A stretch of 64,000 nucleotides of DNA from positions 310,001-374,000 of the forward strand of contig NZ_CANMQS010000001.1 of the NCBI RefSeq assembly GCF_947500075.1, read 5' to 3'. Under the pieces are notes generated by a model that was given only the letters and a program-made list of their open reading frames with translations, was not told where the DNA came from and did no database searches. Position 1 is the stretch's first letter, and each line of letters starts with the position of its first letter. The position numbers were made by a program, and so were the translations under genes. This DNA is from an uncultured Sulfitobacter sp. (lineage in GTDB: Bacteria > Pseudomonadota > Alphaproteobacteria > Rhodobacterales > Rhodobacteraceae). Positions 9,350 to 18,783 of this stretch are shown in pieces.

Positions 9350-10312
9350 ATGTCCGCACCCGTTCTGACACCCATTACACAGGCCCTCGCCGATGGCACG
9401 CTGACGCGGGTTGAACTGAAAACGCTGATGCAACGCTCCAACGGGCCTGCGTTCCGGCATCTGGCCCTTTGGATTGTCGTTTTGGCCTGTACCGGGTCGC
9501 TGATTTTTCTGGCCTATGACAGCTGGCTGATCTGGCCTGCGATGTTCCTGCATGGGGTGGTGATGGTGCATCACTTCTCCCTCCAGCACGAATGCTGCCA
9601 CTACACGGTGTTCAAGACACGCTGGATCAATGACGTCATTGGTAACATCTGCGGGTTTATCATCATGCTGCCCAACCGGCACTTTCGGTATGAGCATTGC
9701 GACCACCACACCTACACACAACTGCACGGCGACGATCCGGAGATGATCGAGCTGCCGCAGTCGCTTGGCGGCTATTTCTGGTATCTGTCCTCGATCCCCT
9801 ATTGGCGCAACAAGTTCACCGAACTGGCACGGCATACGATGGGTCGACTGACGCCAGAAGAAGAGCGGTTCATACCCAGGCCGGAGCATCAAACCATCTT
9901 CTGGGAAGCGCGGTTGATGCTGATCGGATATCTTGTGATCCTTGCCGCCTGCACCGCCACGGGCTGGTGGGCGCCGATATGGTACTGGTGGCTGCCCGTG
10001 GTGCTGGGAGAGCCGGTGATGCGCTTTATCCGCATGACCGAACATGTCGGCAAACCCTGCGTGCGCGACATGAAGGAAAACACCCGCACGAATTACGTCG
10101 CCCGGCCCATGCAGTTTCTCGCATGGAACATGAACTACCATGCGGAGCACCATTATGCCGCTTCTGTTCCGTTCTATGCCCTGCCTGCCCTGCATGAGAA
10201 ACTGAAGACCCATGTGGCGGTAGAGCCGCGCGGATATCTGGGGGCACACATCGACATTCTGGGACAGTTGACCGGCCGCACGCCGCGAAGCGACGCCGCT
10301 GAGGCGGGCTGA
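9350..10312 (+). CDS. Membrane di-iron fatty-acid desaturase/hydroxylase-family protein (MocD-like)
   Basis: 320 residues with three histidine boxes typical of integral membrane di-iron enzymes: HHFSLQHECCHY, HFRYEHCDHHTY and MNYHAEHHYA. Hydrophobic spans lie around residues 35-75 and 180-215. These enzymes use O2 and electrons to desaturate or hydroxylate lipid or hydrocarbon substrates. The next gene, one base downstream, encodes a Rieske ferredoxin that could supply electrons, an arrangement like mocD-mocE of rhizopine catabolism. The substrate is unknown. Confidence 0.8.
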   Translation: MSAPVLTPITQALADGTLTRVELKTLMQRSNGPAFRHLALWIVVLACTGSLIFLAYDSWLIWPAMFLHGVVMVHHFSLQHECCHYTVFKTRWINDVIGNICGFIIMLPNRHFRYEHCDHHTYTQLHGDDPEMIELPQSLGGYFWYLSSIPYWRNKFTELARHTMGRLTPEEERFIPRPEHQTIFWEARLMLIGYLVILAACTATGWWAPIWYWWLPVVLGEPVMRFIRMTEHVGKPCVRDMKENTRTNYVARPMQFLAWNMNYHAEHHYAASVPFYALPALHEKLKTHVAVEPRGYLGAHIDILGQLTGRTPRSDAAEAG

Positions 10313-10313
10313 A

Positions 10314-10631
10314 ATGGCGCGCGAAAAGACCTGGCAGGACTTGATCAACGTGGCGGATCTCTTTGCCGGGGACGCAACGCCCGTGAGTTTTCAGGGGCGC
10401 GAGCTGGCTGTGTTTGACACAAAGGAGGGCATCACCGTCTCATTAGCGCGGTGCACCCATGGGGCGGCGAACCTTTGTGACGGATACTTCAACGGCACCC
10501 ATATCGAATGTCCCCTGCACCAAGGGCTCTTTGATGCCCGGTCGGGTGCGGCCGTGGCGGCACCTGCGCGGGTGCCGCTGAGGATGTTACAGGCGCGCGT
10601 TGTCGGTGGCGTCGTCCAGATCATGGCGTGA
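10314..10631 (+). CDS. Rieske 2Fe-2S ferredoxin (MocE-like)
   Basis: 105 residues. The cluster ligands are plain: CTHG in the first loop and CPLHQG in the second (C-x-H ... C-x-x-H), the Rieske pattern of small soluble oxygenase ferredoxins. Length is normal for the family. It begins one base after the desaturase stop, so the pair is almost certainly co-translated and the ferredoxin probably reduces the di-iron enzyme. No matching reductase gene lies next to it. The 111 bases after it hold no recognisable gene. Confidence 0.85.
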   Translation: MAREKTWQDLINVADLFAGDATPVSFQGRELAVFDTKEGITVSLARCTHGAANLCDGYFNGTHIECPLHQGLFDARSGAAVAAPARVPLRMLQARVVGGVVQIMA

Positions 10632-10742
10632 AGGCAAACCACGCGCGATGCTTTGGCTTTCGACACATCTGATTTGGTTTCTGCGCGCGCGCCCTGTCAA
10701 ACCAGCCGATACGCCATACCTTAGCCCCATTGGAGAGACGTG

Positions 10743-11399
10743 ATGGTTCTTGAGTTCGAATCGGTGCAAAAGTCCTTTCGCGACAGCGAAGGGGACGTGC
10801 CGGTGCTGCGCGGCATCAGCTTTGAATTGGCTGAGGGCGAAACCCTGGCCCTGACCGGTGAATCGGGCAGCGGTAAAAGCACCATTCTGCACATTGCCAG
10901 CGGTCTTGAAGCACCGGGTAGCGGCGCTGTCAGAGTGTCCGGCATAGACATGACCGACCTTGATGACAGCGGTAGAGCAGCCTTGCGCCGCAGTGAAATC
11001 GCGCTGGTCTTCCAACAGTTCAACCTGATCCCGTCCCTGACAGTCGCGGCCAACATCTCCTTTCAGGCCGCTCTTGCGGGGCGTGTGGATGAGGCACATA
11101 TCCAGCAACTTGTGGGCGCGTTGGGGCTGGCAGATCAGATGAAGAAATACCCCGAAGCGCTCTCTGGCGGGCAACAGCAACGGGTGGCGATTGCCCGCGC
11201 TTTGGCCGCGCGCCCCAAGCTGCTGCTGGCCGATGAACCGACCGGCAATCTTGATGAAGGCACAGCGGAGGATGTGCTGGATGAAATGCTGAAACTGGTC
11301 GCGCAAACCGGGGCAGCGCTGATGATGGTGACCCATTCACCCAAGATTGCCGCGCGCATGGACCGGCAGCTGACCCTCAAGAACGGTCTGGTGGCATGA
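10743..11399 (+). CDS. ABC exporter ATPase, LolD/MacB type (AttE-like)
   Basis: 218 residues. Walker A is GESGSGKST, the signature is LSGGQQQRVAIARA, Walker B is LLLADEPTGNLD and the switch His is in VTHSPK. The ADEPTGNLD wording is typical of LolD, FtsE and MacB-type ATPases that drive mechanotransmission rather than classic transport. ATG 10743 is preferred to the GTG three bases earlier because GGAGA sits six bases upstream. It overlaps the permease start (ATGA at 11396). With the next two genes it forms the AttE-AttF/G-AttH arrangement known from Agrobacterium. Confidence 0.85.
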   Translation: MVLEFESVQKSFRDSEGDVPVLRGISFELAEGETLALTGESGSGKSTILHIASGLEAPGSGAVRVSGIDMTDLDDSGRAALRRSEIALVFQQFNLIPSLTVAANISFQAALAGRVDEAHIQQLVGALGLADQMKKYPEALSGGQQQRVAIARALAARPKLLLADEPTGNLDEGTAEDVLDEMLKLVAQTGAALMMVTHSPKIAARMDRQLTLKNGLVA

Positions 11400-13774
11400 C
11401 ACTGACCTGCCTGCGCGCGTTGCTGTCGCACTGGCGGCGCAACCCGGTCCAGCTGTTTGCCTTTCTTGCCGGTCTTGCCCTGGCCACAGCACTTTGGTCC
11501 GGCGTTCAGGCAATCAACGCCGAAGCGCGGGCGAGCTATGACGCTGCCGCCTCAACGCTTGGCGAAGGGCAATACGACCTGCTCCTGCCCCGTCAGGGTG
11601 ACCGCATAGCGCAGGAGGTTTACGTGGCGCTACGCCGGTCAGGCTGGCTTGTCTCTCCGGTGATTGACGGGCGATTGGGGGACGTGCGGCTGGTCGGGAT
11701 TGATCCCGTGACATCACCGGGCGGCATCGCGGGCAGCATGTCGAACGAAGGGCAACCCGCGCTTGTCTTTGGTCAAGCAAATCGCCTCATCGCCAATGCC
11801 CAGACCGCCGGGCGGTTGGGTGATCTTGCTGAGGTGACGATCAACGCCGACATCGCCCCCGGCGTTGCCATAGGCGACATCGGCGTGGTGCAAAACCTGC
11901 TGGGACGGGACGACCTGACCCGCCTGATGGTGCTCCCGGACCAACCCGGCCTGCAACCCGATCTGGGCGAGGTGGCACCGCAGCTGCGTTTGCAGCTTTC
12001 CGACCAGATGGCGGATGTGGCACAGCTCACTGACAGTTTTCACCTGAACCTGACCGCCTTTGGATTGCTCAGTTTCGCGGTTGGCCTTTTCATTGTGCAC
12101 AGCACAATCGGGCTGGCCTTTGAACAACGCCGCGGCATGATCCGCACCTTGCGATCCCTTGGTGTGCCCCTGCGCAGGATTGTCGTTCTGATCACGATTG
12201 AAATGCTGACCCTCGCCCTCATCGGTGCAGGACTTGGGATTGTTCTGGGGTATCTGATTGCGGCGCTGCTGTTGCCCGATGTCGCCGCCACCTTGCGTGG
12301 CCTCTATGGGGCGCAAATCTCTGGCACGTTGGAGCTTCGCCCGGTCTGGTGGGCATCTGGGCTAGCGCTGGCGTTGCTCGGCACCGCCGCAGCCCTGTCC
12401 AGCCGCATCTGGCAGATTGCACGGATGCCGCTCTTGGCAAGCGTCCGCCCGCGCGCCTGGGTCATGGCGACATCCTCCCGGTTTCGACTACAAACGATCG
12501 CCGCGCTCGCGCTGCTTGGCATGGCGGGTGTACTGGCGCTTGTCGGGGAAGGCCTTGTTGTTGGATTTGCCCTGTTGGGATGTCTGCTGATCGGGGCCGC
12601 CCTTACCCTGCCCGCCGTCGCCGAAAGGGTTCTGACCTTCTTTCAGGACCGCAGCACAACACCCCGCTGGAGCTGGTTTTGGGCGGACACCCGGCAACAG
12701 CTTCCGGGGTTGAGCCTTGCAATGATGGCGCTGTTGCTCGCGGTCTCGGCAAACATCGGCGTCTCGACCATGGTGTCGAGCTTCCGTCTGACCTTTGTTG
12801 GCTTTCTGGATCAACGCCTTGCACCAGAACTGTTCATTCAGGTCGAGAATGCCGAAGAAAGTGCGCGGCTGGAGGCATATCTGCTGCAAAGCACAACGGA
12901 CCTCCTGCCGCTGTTGTCCACACAAACAGAAATCGCAGGACAGCCCGCACGGCTCTTTGGCGCCCGCGTTGGACCGACCTATCGTGAGAATTGGGTGTTT
13001 CTGGATGCGGTGCCCAAGGCATGGGACGTCGTGGAAGGCGGTCGCGGTGCAGTTGTAAACGAACAACTCGCGCGGCGGGCGGATCTATGGATTGGCGACA
13101 ACATCCAGATTACCAGCGACCTTACCCTCCCCATCGCGGCCGTGGTTGGGGACTATGGCAATCCGCAAGGTCAGGTGATCCTGTCAGAAGCCTTGTTCGG
13201 CAATCTGCATCCAGATCTATACCCCACCCGTTTTGGCGTGCGCACCGAAGACCCGGCGCAACTGCGTCAGGACATCGTAGCCGCCCTTGATATCCCCGAC
13301 AGCGCCATCACCAACCAAGCGGCGATCAAGGCCCTGTCACTGGAGATTTTTGAGCGGACATTCACAGTCACCTCCGCGCTTAACGTCCTAACGCTTGGCG
13401 TGGCGGGGTTTGCCATTCTGATGAGCCTGCTCACCCTTGCTGACCTGCGCCTGCCGCAACTTGCCCCCGTCTGGGCACTGGGTCTGACGCGCCGCAGCCT
13501 TGGACAGCTGGAGCTGTTGCGTGCGGTCATTTTGGCAGCGCTGGTGTTTGTCTGCGCGATCCCGCTTGGCCTTGCGCTCGCCTGGGTGTTGCTGACGATT
13601 GTCAATGTGGAGGCGTTTGGATGGCAATTACCGATGTTCCTGTTCCCTGCCGAATACATCCAGCTGGGCCTCTACGCGCTGTTGGCCGCGTTTCTTGCGG
13701 CAAGCTGGCCCGCGCTGCGCCTGATGCGCACGCCGCCCTCCGCCCTGCTGAAGGTCTTTGCCAATGAACGCTAA
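11396..13774 (+). CDS. Large FtsX-like ABC permease (AttF/AttG-like)
   Basis: 792 residues. There is one N-terminal span (QLFAFLAGLALATALWSG), a ~170-residue extracytoplasmic domain, three spans (~225-330), a linker with further spans, a second extracytoplasmic domain (~480-650), and three C-terminal spans. This is the duplicated FtsX layout of the MacB_PCD/FtsX superfamily in a single chain, with 4 bases overlapping the ATPase. Such proteins use ATP to pull lipoproteins, peptides or lipids from the membrane. The lipocalin-like partner that follows suggests a lipophilic or membrane-released substrate. Confidence 0.8.
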   Translation: MTLTCLRALLSHWRRNPVQLFAFLAGLALATALWSGVQAINAEARASYDAAASTLGEGQYDLLLPRQGDRIAQEVYVALRRSGWLVSPVIDGRLGDVRLVGIDPVTSPGGIAGSMSNEGQPALVFGQANRLIANAQTAGRLGDLAEVTINADIAPGVAIGDIGVVQNLLGRDDLTRLMVLPDQPGLQPDLGEVAPQLRLQLSDQMADVAQLTDSFHLNLTAFGLLSFAVGLFIVHSTIGLAFEQRRGMIRTLRSLGVPLRRIVVLITIEMLTLALIGAGLGIVLGYLIAALLLPDVAATLRGLYGAQISGTLELRPVWWASGLALALLGTAAALSSRIWQIARMPLLASVRPRAWVMATSSRFRLQTIAALALLGMAGVLALVGEGLVVGFALLGCLLIGAALTLPAVAERVLTFFQDRSTTPRWSWFWADTRQQLPGLSLAMMALLLAVSANIGVSTMVSSFRLTFVGFLDQRLAPELFIQVENAEESARLEAYLLQSTTDLLPLLSTQTEIAGQPARLFGARVGPTYRENWVFLDAVPKAWDVVEGGRGAVVNEQLARRADLWIGDNIQITSDLTLPIAAVVGDYGNPQGQVILSEALFGNLHPDLYPTRFGVRTEDPAQLRQDIVAALDIPDSAITNQAAIKALSLEIFERTFTVTSALNVLTLGVAGFAILMSLLTLADLRLPQLAPVWALGLTRRSLGQLELLRAVILAALVFVCAIPLGLALAWVLLTIVNVEAFGWQLPMFLFPAEYIQLGLYALLAAFLAASWPALRLMRTPPSALLKVFANER

Positions 13775-14804
13775 GGTACTCGCCGTCCTCCTTTTGCTGC
13801 CAGTTGCCGCTGTTGCACAGGGTTTTTCGGGCCTTGGCAGCGATGCCGAAGGATTTGCAACACCACAACCCGATCCGATCTTCACCTTCCCCACAGATCA
13901 CGGTGCGCATCCGGATTACCGCATCGAATGGTGGTATCTGACGGCAAATCTGGAGGCCGCTGACGGCACACCCTACGGGCTGCAATGGACGCTTTTTCGT
14001 TCAGCCCTCGCGCCGGGGGAAAAGACAGGATGGCAATCCCCACAGATCTGGTTTGCCCATGCCGCCATCACCACCCCGGATCGGCATTTCGCAACCGAAC
14101 GGTTCGCGCGAGGGGGCATTGGCCAAGCCGGCGTGGTTGCAGACCCGTTCCGCGCTTGGATTGACGAATGGGTTCTGCAGGGCCCTGACTTTGACACCCT
14201 CCGCCTTGCCGCCAATGGACCCGACTTCGGCTATGACATGGCATTGGACGCGCAAGGCCCGCTGATCTTTCAGGGAGAGAACGGGTTCTCCCTCAAGTCA
14301 GCGGAAGGTCAGGCGAGCTATTATTACTCGCAACCCTTCTTTCAGATCGAAGGCACCCTGCGCCTGCCCACTGGCGATGTCGCGGTGACGGGTGAGGCAT
14401 GGCTTGACCGTGAATGGTCTTCGCAGCCTCTGTCAGAGACACAGTCGGGTTGGGATTGGTTCTCCCTTTCCTTTGACGACGGGACCAAGATGATGGGCTT
14501 TCAGCTGAGGCAATCGGACGGGTCGCTCTACACCTCGTCAACATGGATCGCGGCAGATGGCACAACGACCCCCTACCCCGATGGCGCATTCGCCGCAGCA
14601 CCTTTGGCGGTCTCCGATGTTGCTGGCCGGGAGGTGCCGACTGAATGGCGGGTCCGCCTCCCCGACCGAGGCGTCGACGTGACGGTCAAGGCCCTCAACA
14701 GCCAAGCCTGGATGGGGCTGACCATCCCCTATTGGGAAGGGCCGATTGCCACATCGGGCAGCCATACCGGGCGCGGGTATCTGGAGATGACAGGCTATGA
14801 GTGA
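13764..14804 (+). CDS. Secreted CrtC/AttH-like lipocalin-fold protein
   Basis: 346 residues. ATG 13764 gives a Sec signal (NAKVLAVLLLLPVAAVAQ), while the TTG at 13758 adds only two residues. The mature part has the AttH/CrtC-like pattern: DYRIEWWYLTANL, GLQWTLFRSAL, then AWLDREWSSQPL and WDWFSLSFDDGTKMM. This fold is shared by carotenoid 1,2-hydratase CrtC and by uncharacterised 'secreted hydrolase' proteins encoded with AttEFG-type ABC exporters. It overlaps the permease end by 11 bases. No other carotenoid gene is nearby, so a CrtC reaction is unlikely; a periplasmic lipid or hydrophobic-ligand role is inferred. Confidence 0.75.
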   Translation: MNAKVLAVLLLLPVAAVAQGFSGLGSDAEGFATPQPDPIFTFPTDHGAHPDYRIEWWYLTANLEAADGTPYGLQWTLFRSALAPGEKTGWQSPQIWFAHAAITTPDRHFATERFARGGIGQAGVVADPFRAWIDEWVLQGPDFDTLRLAANGPDFGYDMALDAQGPLIFQGENGFSLKSAEGQASYYYSQPFFQIEGTLRLPTGDVAVTGEAWLDREWSSQPLSETQSGWDWFSLSFDDGTKMMGFQLRQSDGSLYTSSTWIAADGTTTPYPDGAFAAAPLAVSDVAGREVPTEWRVRLPDRGVDVTVKALNSQAWMGLTIPYWEGPIATSGSHTGRGYLEMTGYE

Positions 14805-15351
14805 CCCCAACGATCTGACCGCATTCCTGAACGAGGCATGGCAACACCTGTCGCGCGGCGTTTCAGACAGCCGGTCGCCGGCCCGCTATCCAACCTTCGC
14901 CACCGTCTCTCCCGACGGGGTGCCGGAGGCCCGAACCGTCGCCCTGCGTGCCGCCCGGCAGAGCACGGCTTGCGTGGAGGTTCATACCGACATTGCCACC
15001 CCCAAGGTCAGTGCGTTGCAGAACACCCCGCTTGCTGCGCTGCATGTCTGGTTGCCGCGCGCTGATCTTCAGATCAGGCTGACAGCACGGGTTGAAATCC
15101 TGTCCGGCGATGCGGTCGAGGCGCAATGGGCCAAGGTGCCCGTCGGCTCCCGCATATCCTACGGAACCGAGCCCCTGCCCGGCAGTCCGATTGATCATGT
15201 GTTTGATTATGAAAAGCCAGCCGAGCGCGCGCGTTTTGCGGTGTTGAGGTGCTGGTTGACAGAGATTGATCTGGTCCACCTCGGGCCACAGCATCGGCGT
15301 GCGCAGTACCGTGACACCGACGATTGGCAGGGGACGTGGCTGGCTCCCTAA
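14797..15351 (+). CDS. Pyridoxamine-5'-phosphate-oxidase-like FMN-binding protein
   Basis: 184 residues with a split-barrel FMN-binding layout. It has PTFATVSPDGVPEARTVALRA at the first strands and HVWLPRADLQIRLTARVEIL in the middle, similar to PNPOx-like 'general stress' proteins. It is shorter than PdxH and lacks the usual PdxH C-terminal stretch, so it is probably not the B6 enzyme. It overlaps the AttH-like gene by 8 bases. The 78 bases after it contain only a weak 5-bp stem. Confidence 0.7.
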   Translation: MSDPNDLTAFLNEAWQHLSRGVSDSRSPARYPTFATVSPDGVPEARTVALRAARQSTACVEVHTDIATPKVSALQNTPLAALHVWLPRADLQIRLTARVEILSGDAVEAQWAKVPVGSRISYGTEPLPGSPIDHVFDYEKPAERARFAVLRCWLTEIDLVHLGPQHRRAQYRDTDDWQGTWLAP

Positions 15352-15429
15352 AACCATACGGAGGCGTATCTATTTCTGCCTGTTCGAACGTATCGCCGAT
15401 CAGACAAGCGAAACCAACCGCTTCCGTGC

Positions 15430-16356
15430 TCAACCGTGCTTGACCGCGTCCAGATGCCCTTCAAAGTCGGGCGCCTCCATCAACGCCTTGCACCGCTCAA
15501 ATCGGCCAATGGAATAGGCCCAGAAATCCTCAGCCGGATTCTTGTCCGCAACCTGAATCAACCCCCAGAGCGTCCACAACAAATCGCACATGGCTTTGTA
15601 GATGACCATGCGCCCCATCTCTGCCGGTGTGGGCGCACGGCCGAAATACGCCGTCATCATCTCGGCATCCTGTGCGGCATCCATTCCCGCCTCAACGGAC
15701 AGATCCCCAAGGTCCCAGAGCGGATCGTTCATACCTGAGTATTCCCAATCCACGATCCACATGATCTTTCCATCATCAAGGAAGTTCTCGCACAGGGGAT
15801 CGCAATGACACGGGGCAAGCGGTGTATCGGCAGCGCGCAGCACTTCCTTGATCGGTGCCGCCGCCGCAACAAGCGCGTGATAGCCATCGGGCAGCCTCAC
15901 GTCTTTGGTCGACAGAACCTTCAGATAATCCTCAATCATCGCAAACAATTCGAAACGAAACTCGAAAACCTCTCCCGAGGTGTGGAGCTTGGCCAGTGCT
16001 TTGCCTGCGCGACCGGGCGATCCCAAGCGCGTCTTGAACAGATCAGGCGTCATCGTTTCAATGTTCGGCACCGTTTCAGAGATCATCAGCCCGCTCTCAT
16101 CCTCAGCATAGATGACTTCGGGCGACACGCCCGCGCGCGCGGCGGCCTTGGCGTTGTGGATCTCAACCGCCCGGTCGATGTAAGCCTCTGTTCCCTCCCC
16201 CGGAATGCGCACGATCAGGGAATCTGCGCCGACATCGACGCGGTGCACCAGATTGGTCAGCCCACCAAGGCGCGTAATGCTGTCGGCCTCCGTGACTTTC
16301 CTGAAACCCGTTACCTTGCGTAGCGCCTCCATCACGGCGTTTGCATGTTCTGTCAT
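15430..16356 (-). CDS. Choline/ethanolamine-kinase-like phosphotransferase (second copy)
   Basis: 308 residues. The kinase core shows HCDPLCENFL (catalytic Asp and Asn of the Brenner-type loop) and IMWIVDWEYSGMNDP (metal-binding Asp), the wording of choline/ethanolamine kinases within the aminoglycoside-phosphotransferase fold. The N-lobe has SLIVRIPGEGTEAYIDR. It is the last gene of the minus-strand operon, 11 bases behind a DMGDH-like flavoprotein. A second, diverged kinase at 21226-22101 lies before the flavoprotein pair. The substrate is probably an amino alcohol or small polyol, which is inference. Confidence 0.8.
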   Translation of the reverse strand: MTEHANAVMEALRKVTGFRKVTEADSITRLGGLTNLVHRVDVGADSLIVRIPGEGTEAYIDRAVEIHNAKAAARAGVSPEVIYAEDESGLMISETVPNIETMTPDLFKTRLGSPGRAGKALAKLHTSGEVFEFRFELFAMIEDYLKVLSTKDVRLPDGYHALVAAAAPIKEVLRAADTPLAPCHCDPLCENFLDDGKIMWIVDWEYSGMNDPLWDLGDLSVEAGMDAAQDAEMMTAYFGRAPTPAEMGRMVIYKAMCDLLWTLWGLIQVADKNPAEDFWAYSIGRFERCKALMEAPDFEGHLDAVKHG

Positions 16357-16367
16357 GATCTCTCCCC

Positions 16368-18779
16368 CTATGCCTTGAGCGCTGTGTTTTGTGGATCGTA
16401 GATCGGGCCATCGACCTGAAGAACCGGATGGCTTTCACCAAAGACCTCCACCGCGAAACGGCTTTGTCCCCAATGTGCCTTGTCGAGATACCCGCGCAGG
16501 ATCGTCTGTCCCACGCTCCAGCCATAGCCCACCGAAGTTGCAAGGGAGACAACCTGATCCCCCAGCAAAATTGCCTCCCCCCCTGTGAGCGGGAGATTGG
16601 CATCCGTGGTGAACGTGCACAGACGACGATCTGGGCCCTCCTGCTTTTGCGCTTCCAACGCCGCCCGGCCAAGGAAGTCCCCTTTGGATTTCAGATGCAC
16701 CCGAAAGCCCAACCCTGCTTCAAGGGGCGTGTAGTCCGGAGAGATGTCACCGGACCAATAGACATAACCCTTCTCCATCCGCAGGCTTTCAATGGCGCGG
16801 TAGCCGACATTGGCGATCCCGGCGGGCTGCCCTGCATCCCAAAGCCTGTCGTAGACATGTGCCGCGTATTCCGTGGGGATATGAAGCTCAAACCCCAATT
16901 CTCCGACATAGCCAATGCGAGCCGCCAGAACAGGTGCCGCACCAATGATGATGTCACGGGCCGTGGAAAACGGGATCGCGGCATCGGACACATCGGCCTC
17001 AGACACGGCCTGCAAGACCTCACGCGCACGTGGTCCAGCGATATTCAGCACCGCATATCCGCTCGTGACCTCCATCACATGCACACCCTGAGGCAGATGG
17101 CGCTGCAACCAGTCGCTGTCATGCACACCAAACCCTGACCCGGTGATCATCCTGAAGTGATCCGCGCCCAGCCTGATGAACGTCACATCGGCCTCAATTC
17201 CGCCGGAGGCGTTGCACATCTGCGTATAGATGATGGCACCCGTCGGCTTGTCCATATTCGAGACGCAGAGCTTTTGCAGCGCCTCCATTGTGCCCGCGCC
17301 AAGGATATCGAACTTGGCAAAACTGGATTGATCAATCAGCGCCACGCGTTCGCGAACGGCCCTATGCTCCTGAGCAGCAAAAGCCTTCCAGCCGGGTCTG
17401 AGAAAATCGAGCTGATCGACGGCGGGCACGCCTTCCGGGGCAAACCACAAGGGGCGCTCCCATCCGTTTTTCGATCCATAGACTGCACCCGCCTCTTTCA
17501 GACGATGATACAGCGGAGAGAGGCGTAGTTGCCGAACCGTTTCATGCTCCTGCCCCGGATAGCGCATCTTGTAGTGGTGGGCGTAGTGCTCCACCGCACG
17601 GGGAAACATGAAGGCGCGGGTGCCGTGGTGCGGCCCAAAACGGCGCACATCCAGCGGCCACAGATCAAGCGATGGGGCGCCATCAACCACCCATTCGGCG
17701 ATCATTTCGCCTGCTCCGCCCCCAGCCGCGATGCCGTAGAGAAAGCCAGTCGCAAGCATCAGGTTGTCGAACCCCGGTTGCCAACCCATGACGAAATCGC
17801 CATCGGCGGAATAGGGAATGGGGCCGTTGATGACCTGACGAATTCCCACTTCATTGATCACCGGCGTCACCTGCCCTGCCAATTCCGCCAGAGGCAGAAA
17901 GCGGTCAAGGTTCTCGGGCAGAAGCTGTCGGACAAACCTGCCGGGTATCGCCGGATTACCAAACGCCAGCGTATTGTCTTCGTAACCACCAACAACCAGG
18001 CGCCCACCGACATCGGGTTTGTAGTAGACCAGCCGTTCGGGATCGCGCAGCGTCGGGTAATGGCCGATCTCACTGCCTGTGCTTTCGGTGACGATGTATT
18101 GATGCTCCACCGCGCAGGCGGGCACGCGAATGCCAAGTTTTGCACCCAGCTCACGGCTCCACATCCCCGTCGCGATGATAACGTTCTGCGCCTCCCACCG
18201 CCCTTCGCGCGTCTCAACAGAAGCGACGCGGCCCCCGGCAACGTTAAAATCCGTCACCTCCACGTTCTGACGAATATCAGCACCCTGTTTGCGCGCGGCA
18301 CTGGCCACCGCCTGACACAGCGATGCCGGGTCAACGTACCCATCAGACGGAATGAACGCGGCCCCTTCCAGCCCGCTGTCATCAATCAAGGGAAAGAGTG
18401 CCTTCGCCTCAGACGGTGAAATGATCTCCATCTCCAGATCGAAACTGCGGGCCATGGTCGCAAGGCGTTTGGCCTCCAGCATCCGGTCGCGGGTCGCTGC
18501 GAGCCTCAGCGAACCGGTCTTTTTCCAGTCAAACTGCATGCCCTCTTCATTTTGCAGACGGTCGTACATTTCGACCGATTTCTTGAGCATGCGCGTGGTG
18601 TTGCGTGACGATCTAAGCTGCCCGACCAAACCAGCGGCATGCCATGTGGCTCCTTCCGTCAGATTGCTCCGCTCCAGCAGCACCACGTCTTTCTCCCCCA
18701 TCCGCGTCAAGTGATACGCGATAGAGCAGCCAATGATCCCGCCCCCAATGATCAGGTGTTTCGCGGCATGTTGCGTCAT
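16368..18779 (-). CDS. Dimethylglycine/sarcosine dehydrogenase-like FAD protein with GcvT domain (copy 1)
   Basis: 803 residues. The N-terminal half is a DAO-type FAD fold (IIGGGIIGCSIAYHL, then ATWHAAGLVGQLRSS). The His in WHAAG is the covalent FAD attachment residue in known dimethylglycine dehydrogenases. From about residue 420 on it is a folate-binding aminomethyltransferase-like (GcvT) domain (QSSFAKFDILG, ARIGYVGELGFELHIP, RMEKGYVYWSGDISPDYTPLEAGLGF). The expected chemistry is oxidative N-demethylation with one-carbon transfer to tetrahydrofolate. It lies four bases behind a homologous flavoprotein. Two copies side by side suggest sequential demethylations or two related substrates. Confidence 0.85.
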   Translation of the reverse strand: MTQHAAKHLIIGGGIIGCSIAYHLTRMGEKDVVLLERSNLTEGATWHAAGLVGQLRSSRNTTRMLKKSVEMYDRLQNEEGMQFDWKKTGSLRLAATRDRMLEAKRLATMARSFDLEMEIISPSEAKALFPLIDDSGLEGAAFIPSDGYVDPASLCQAVASAARKQGADIRQNVEVTDFNVAGGRVASVETREGRWEAQNVIIATGMWSRELGAKLGIRVPACAVEHQYIVTESTGSEIGHYPTLRDPERLVYYKPDVGGRLVVGGYEDNTLAFGNPAIPGRFVRQLLPENLDRFLPLAELAGQVTPVINEVGIRQVINGPIPYSADGDFVMGWQPGFDNLMLATGFLYGIAAGGGAGEMIAEWVVDGAPSLDLWPLDVRRFGPHHGTRAFMFPRAVEHYAHHYKMRYPGQEHETVRQLRLSPLYHRLKEAGAVYGSKNGWERPLWFAPEGVPAVDQLDFLRPGWKAFAAQEHRAVRERVALIDQSSFAKFDILGAGTMEALQKLCVSNMDKPTGAIIYTQMCNASGGIEADVTFIRLGADHFRMITGSGFGVHDSDWLQRHLPQGVHVMEVTSGYAVLNIAGPRAREVLQAVSEADVSDAAIPFSTARDIIIGAAPVLAARIGYVGELGFELHIPTEYAAHVYDRLWDAGQPAGIANVGYRAIESLRMEKGYVYWSGDISPDYTPLEAGLGFRVHLKSKGDFLGRAALEAQKQEGPDRRLCTFTTDANLPLTGGEAILLGDQVVSLATSVGYGWSVGQTILRGYLDKAHWGQSRFAVEVFGESHPVLQVDGPIYDPQNTALKA

Positions 18780-18783
18780 GGCC

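Noticed and set aside
13764-14804. Carotenoid 1,2-hydratase (CrtC) of a photosynthesis cluster
   Set aside because: Only the fold resembles CrtC; no crt, bch or puf gene is near, and the neighbours match the AttEFGH-type set.
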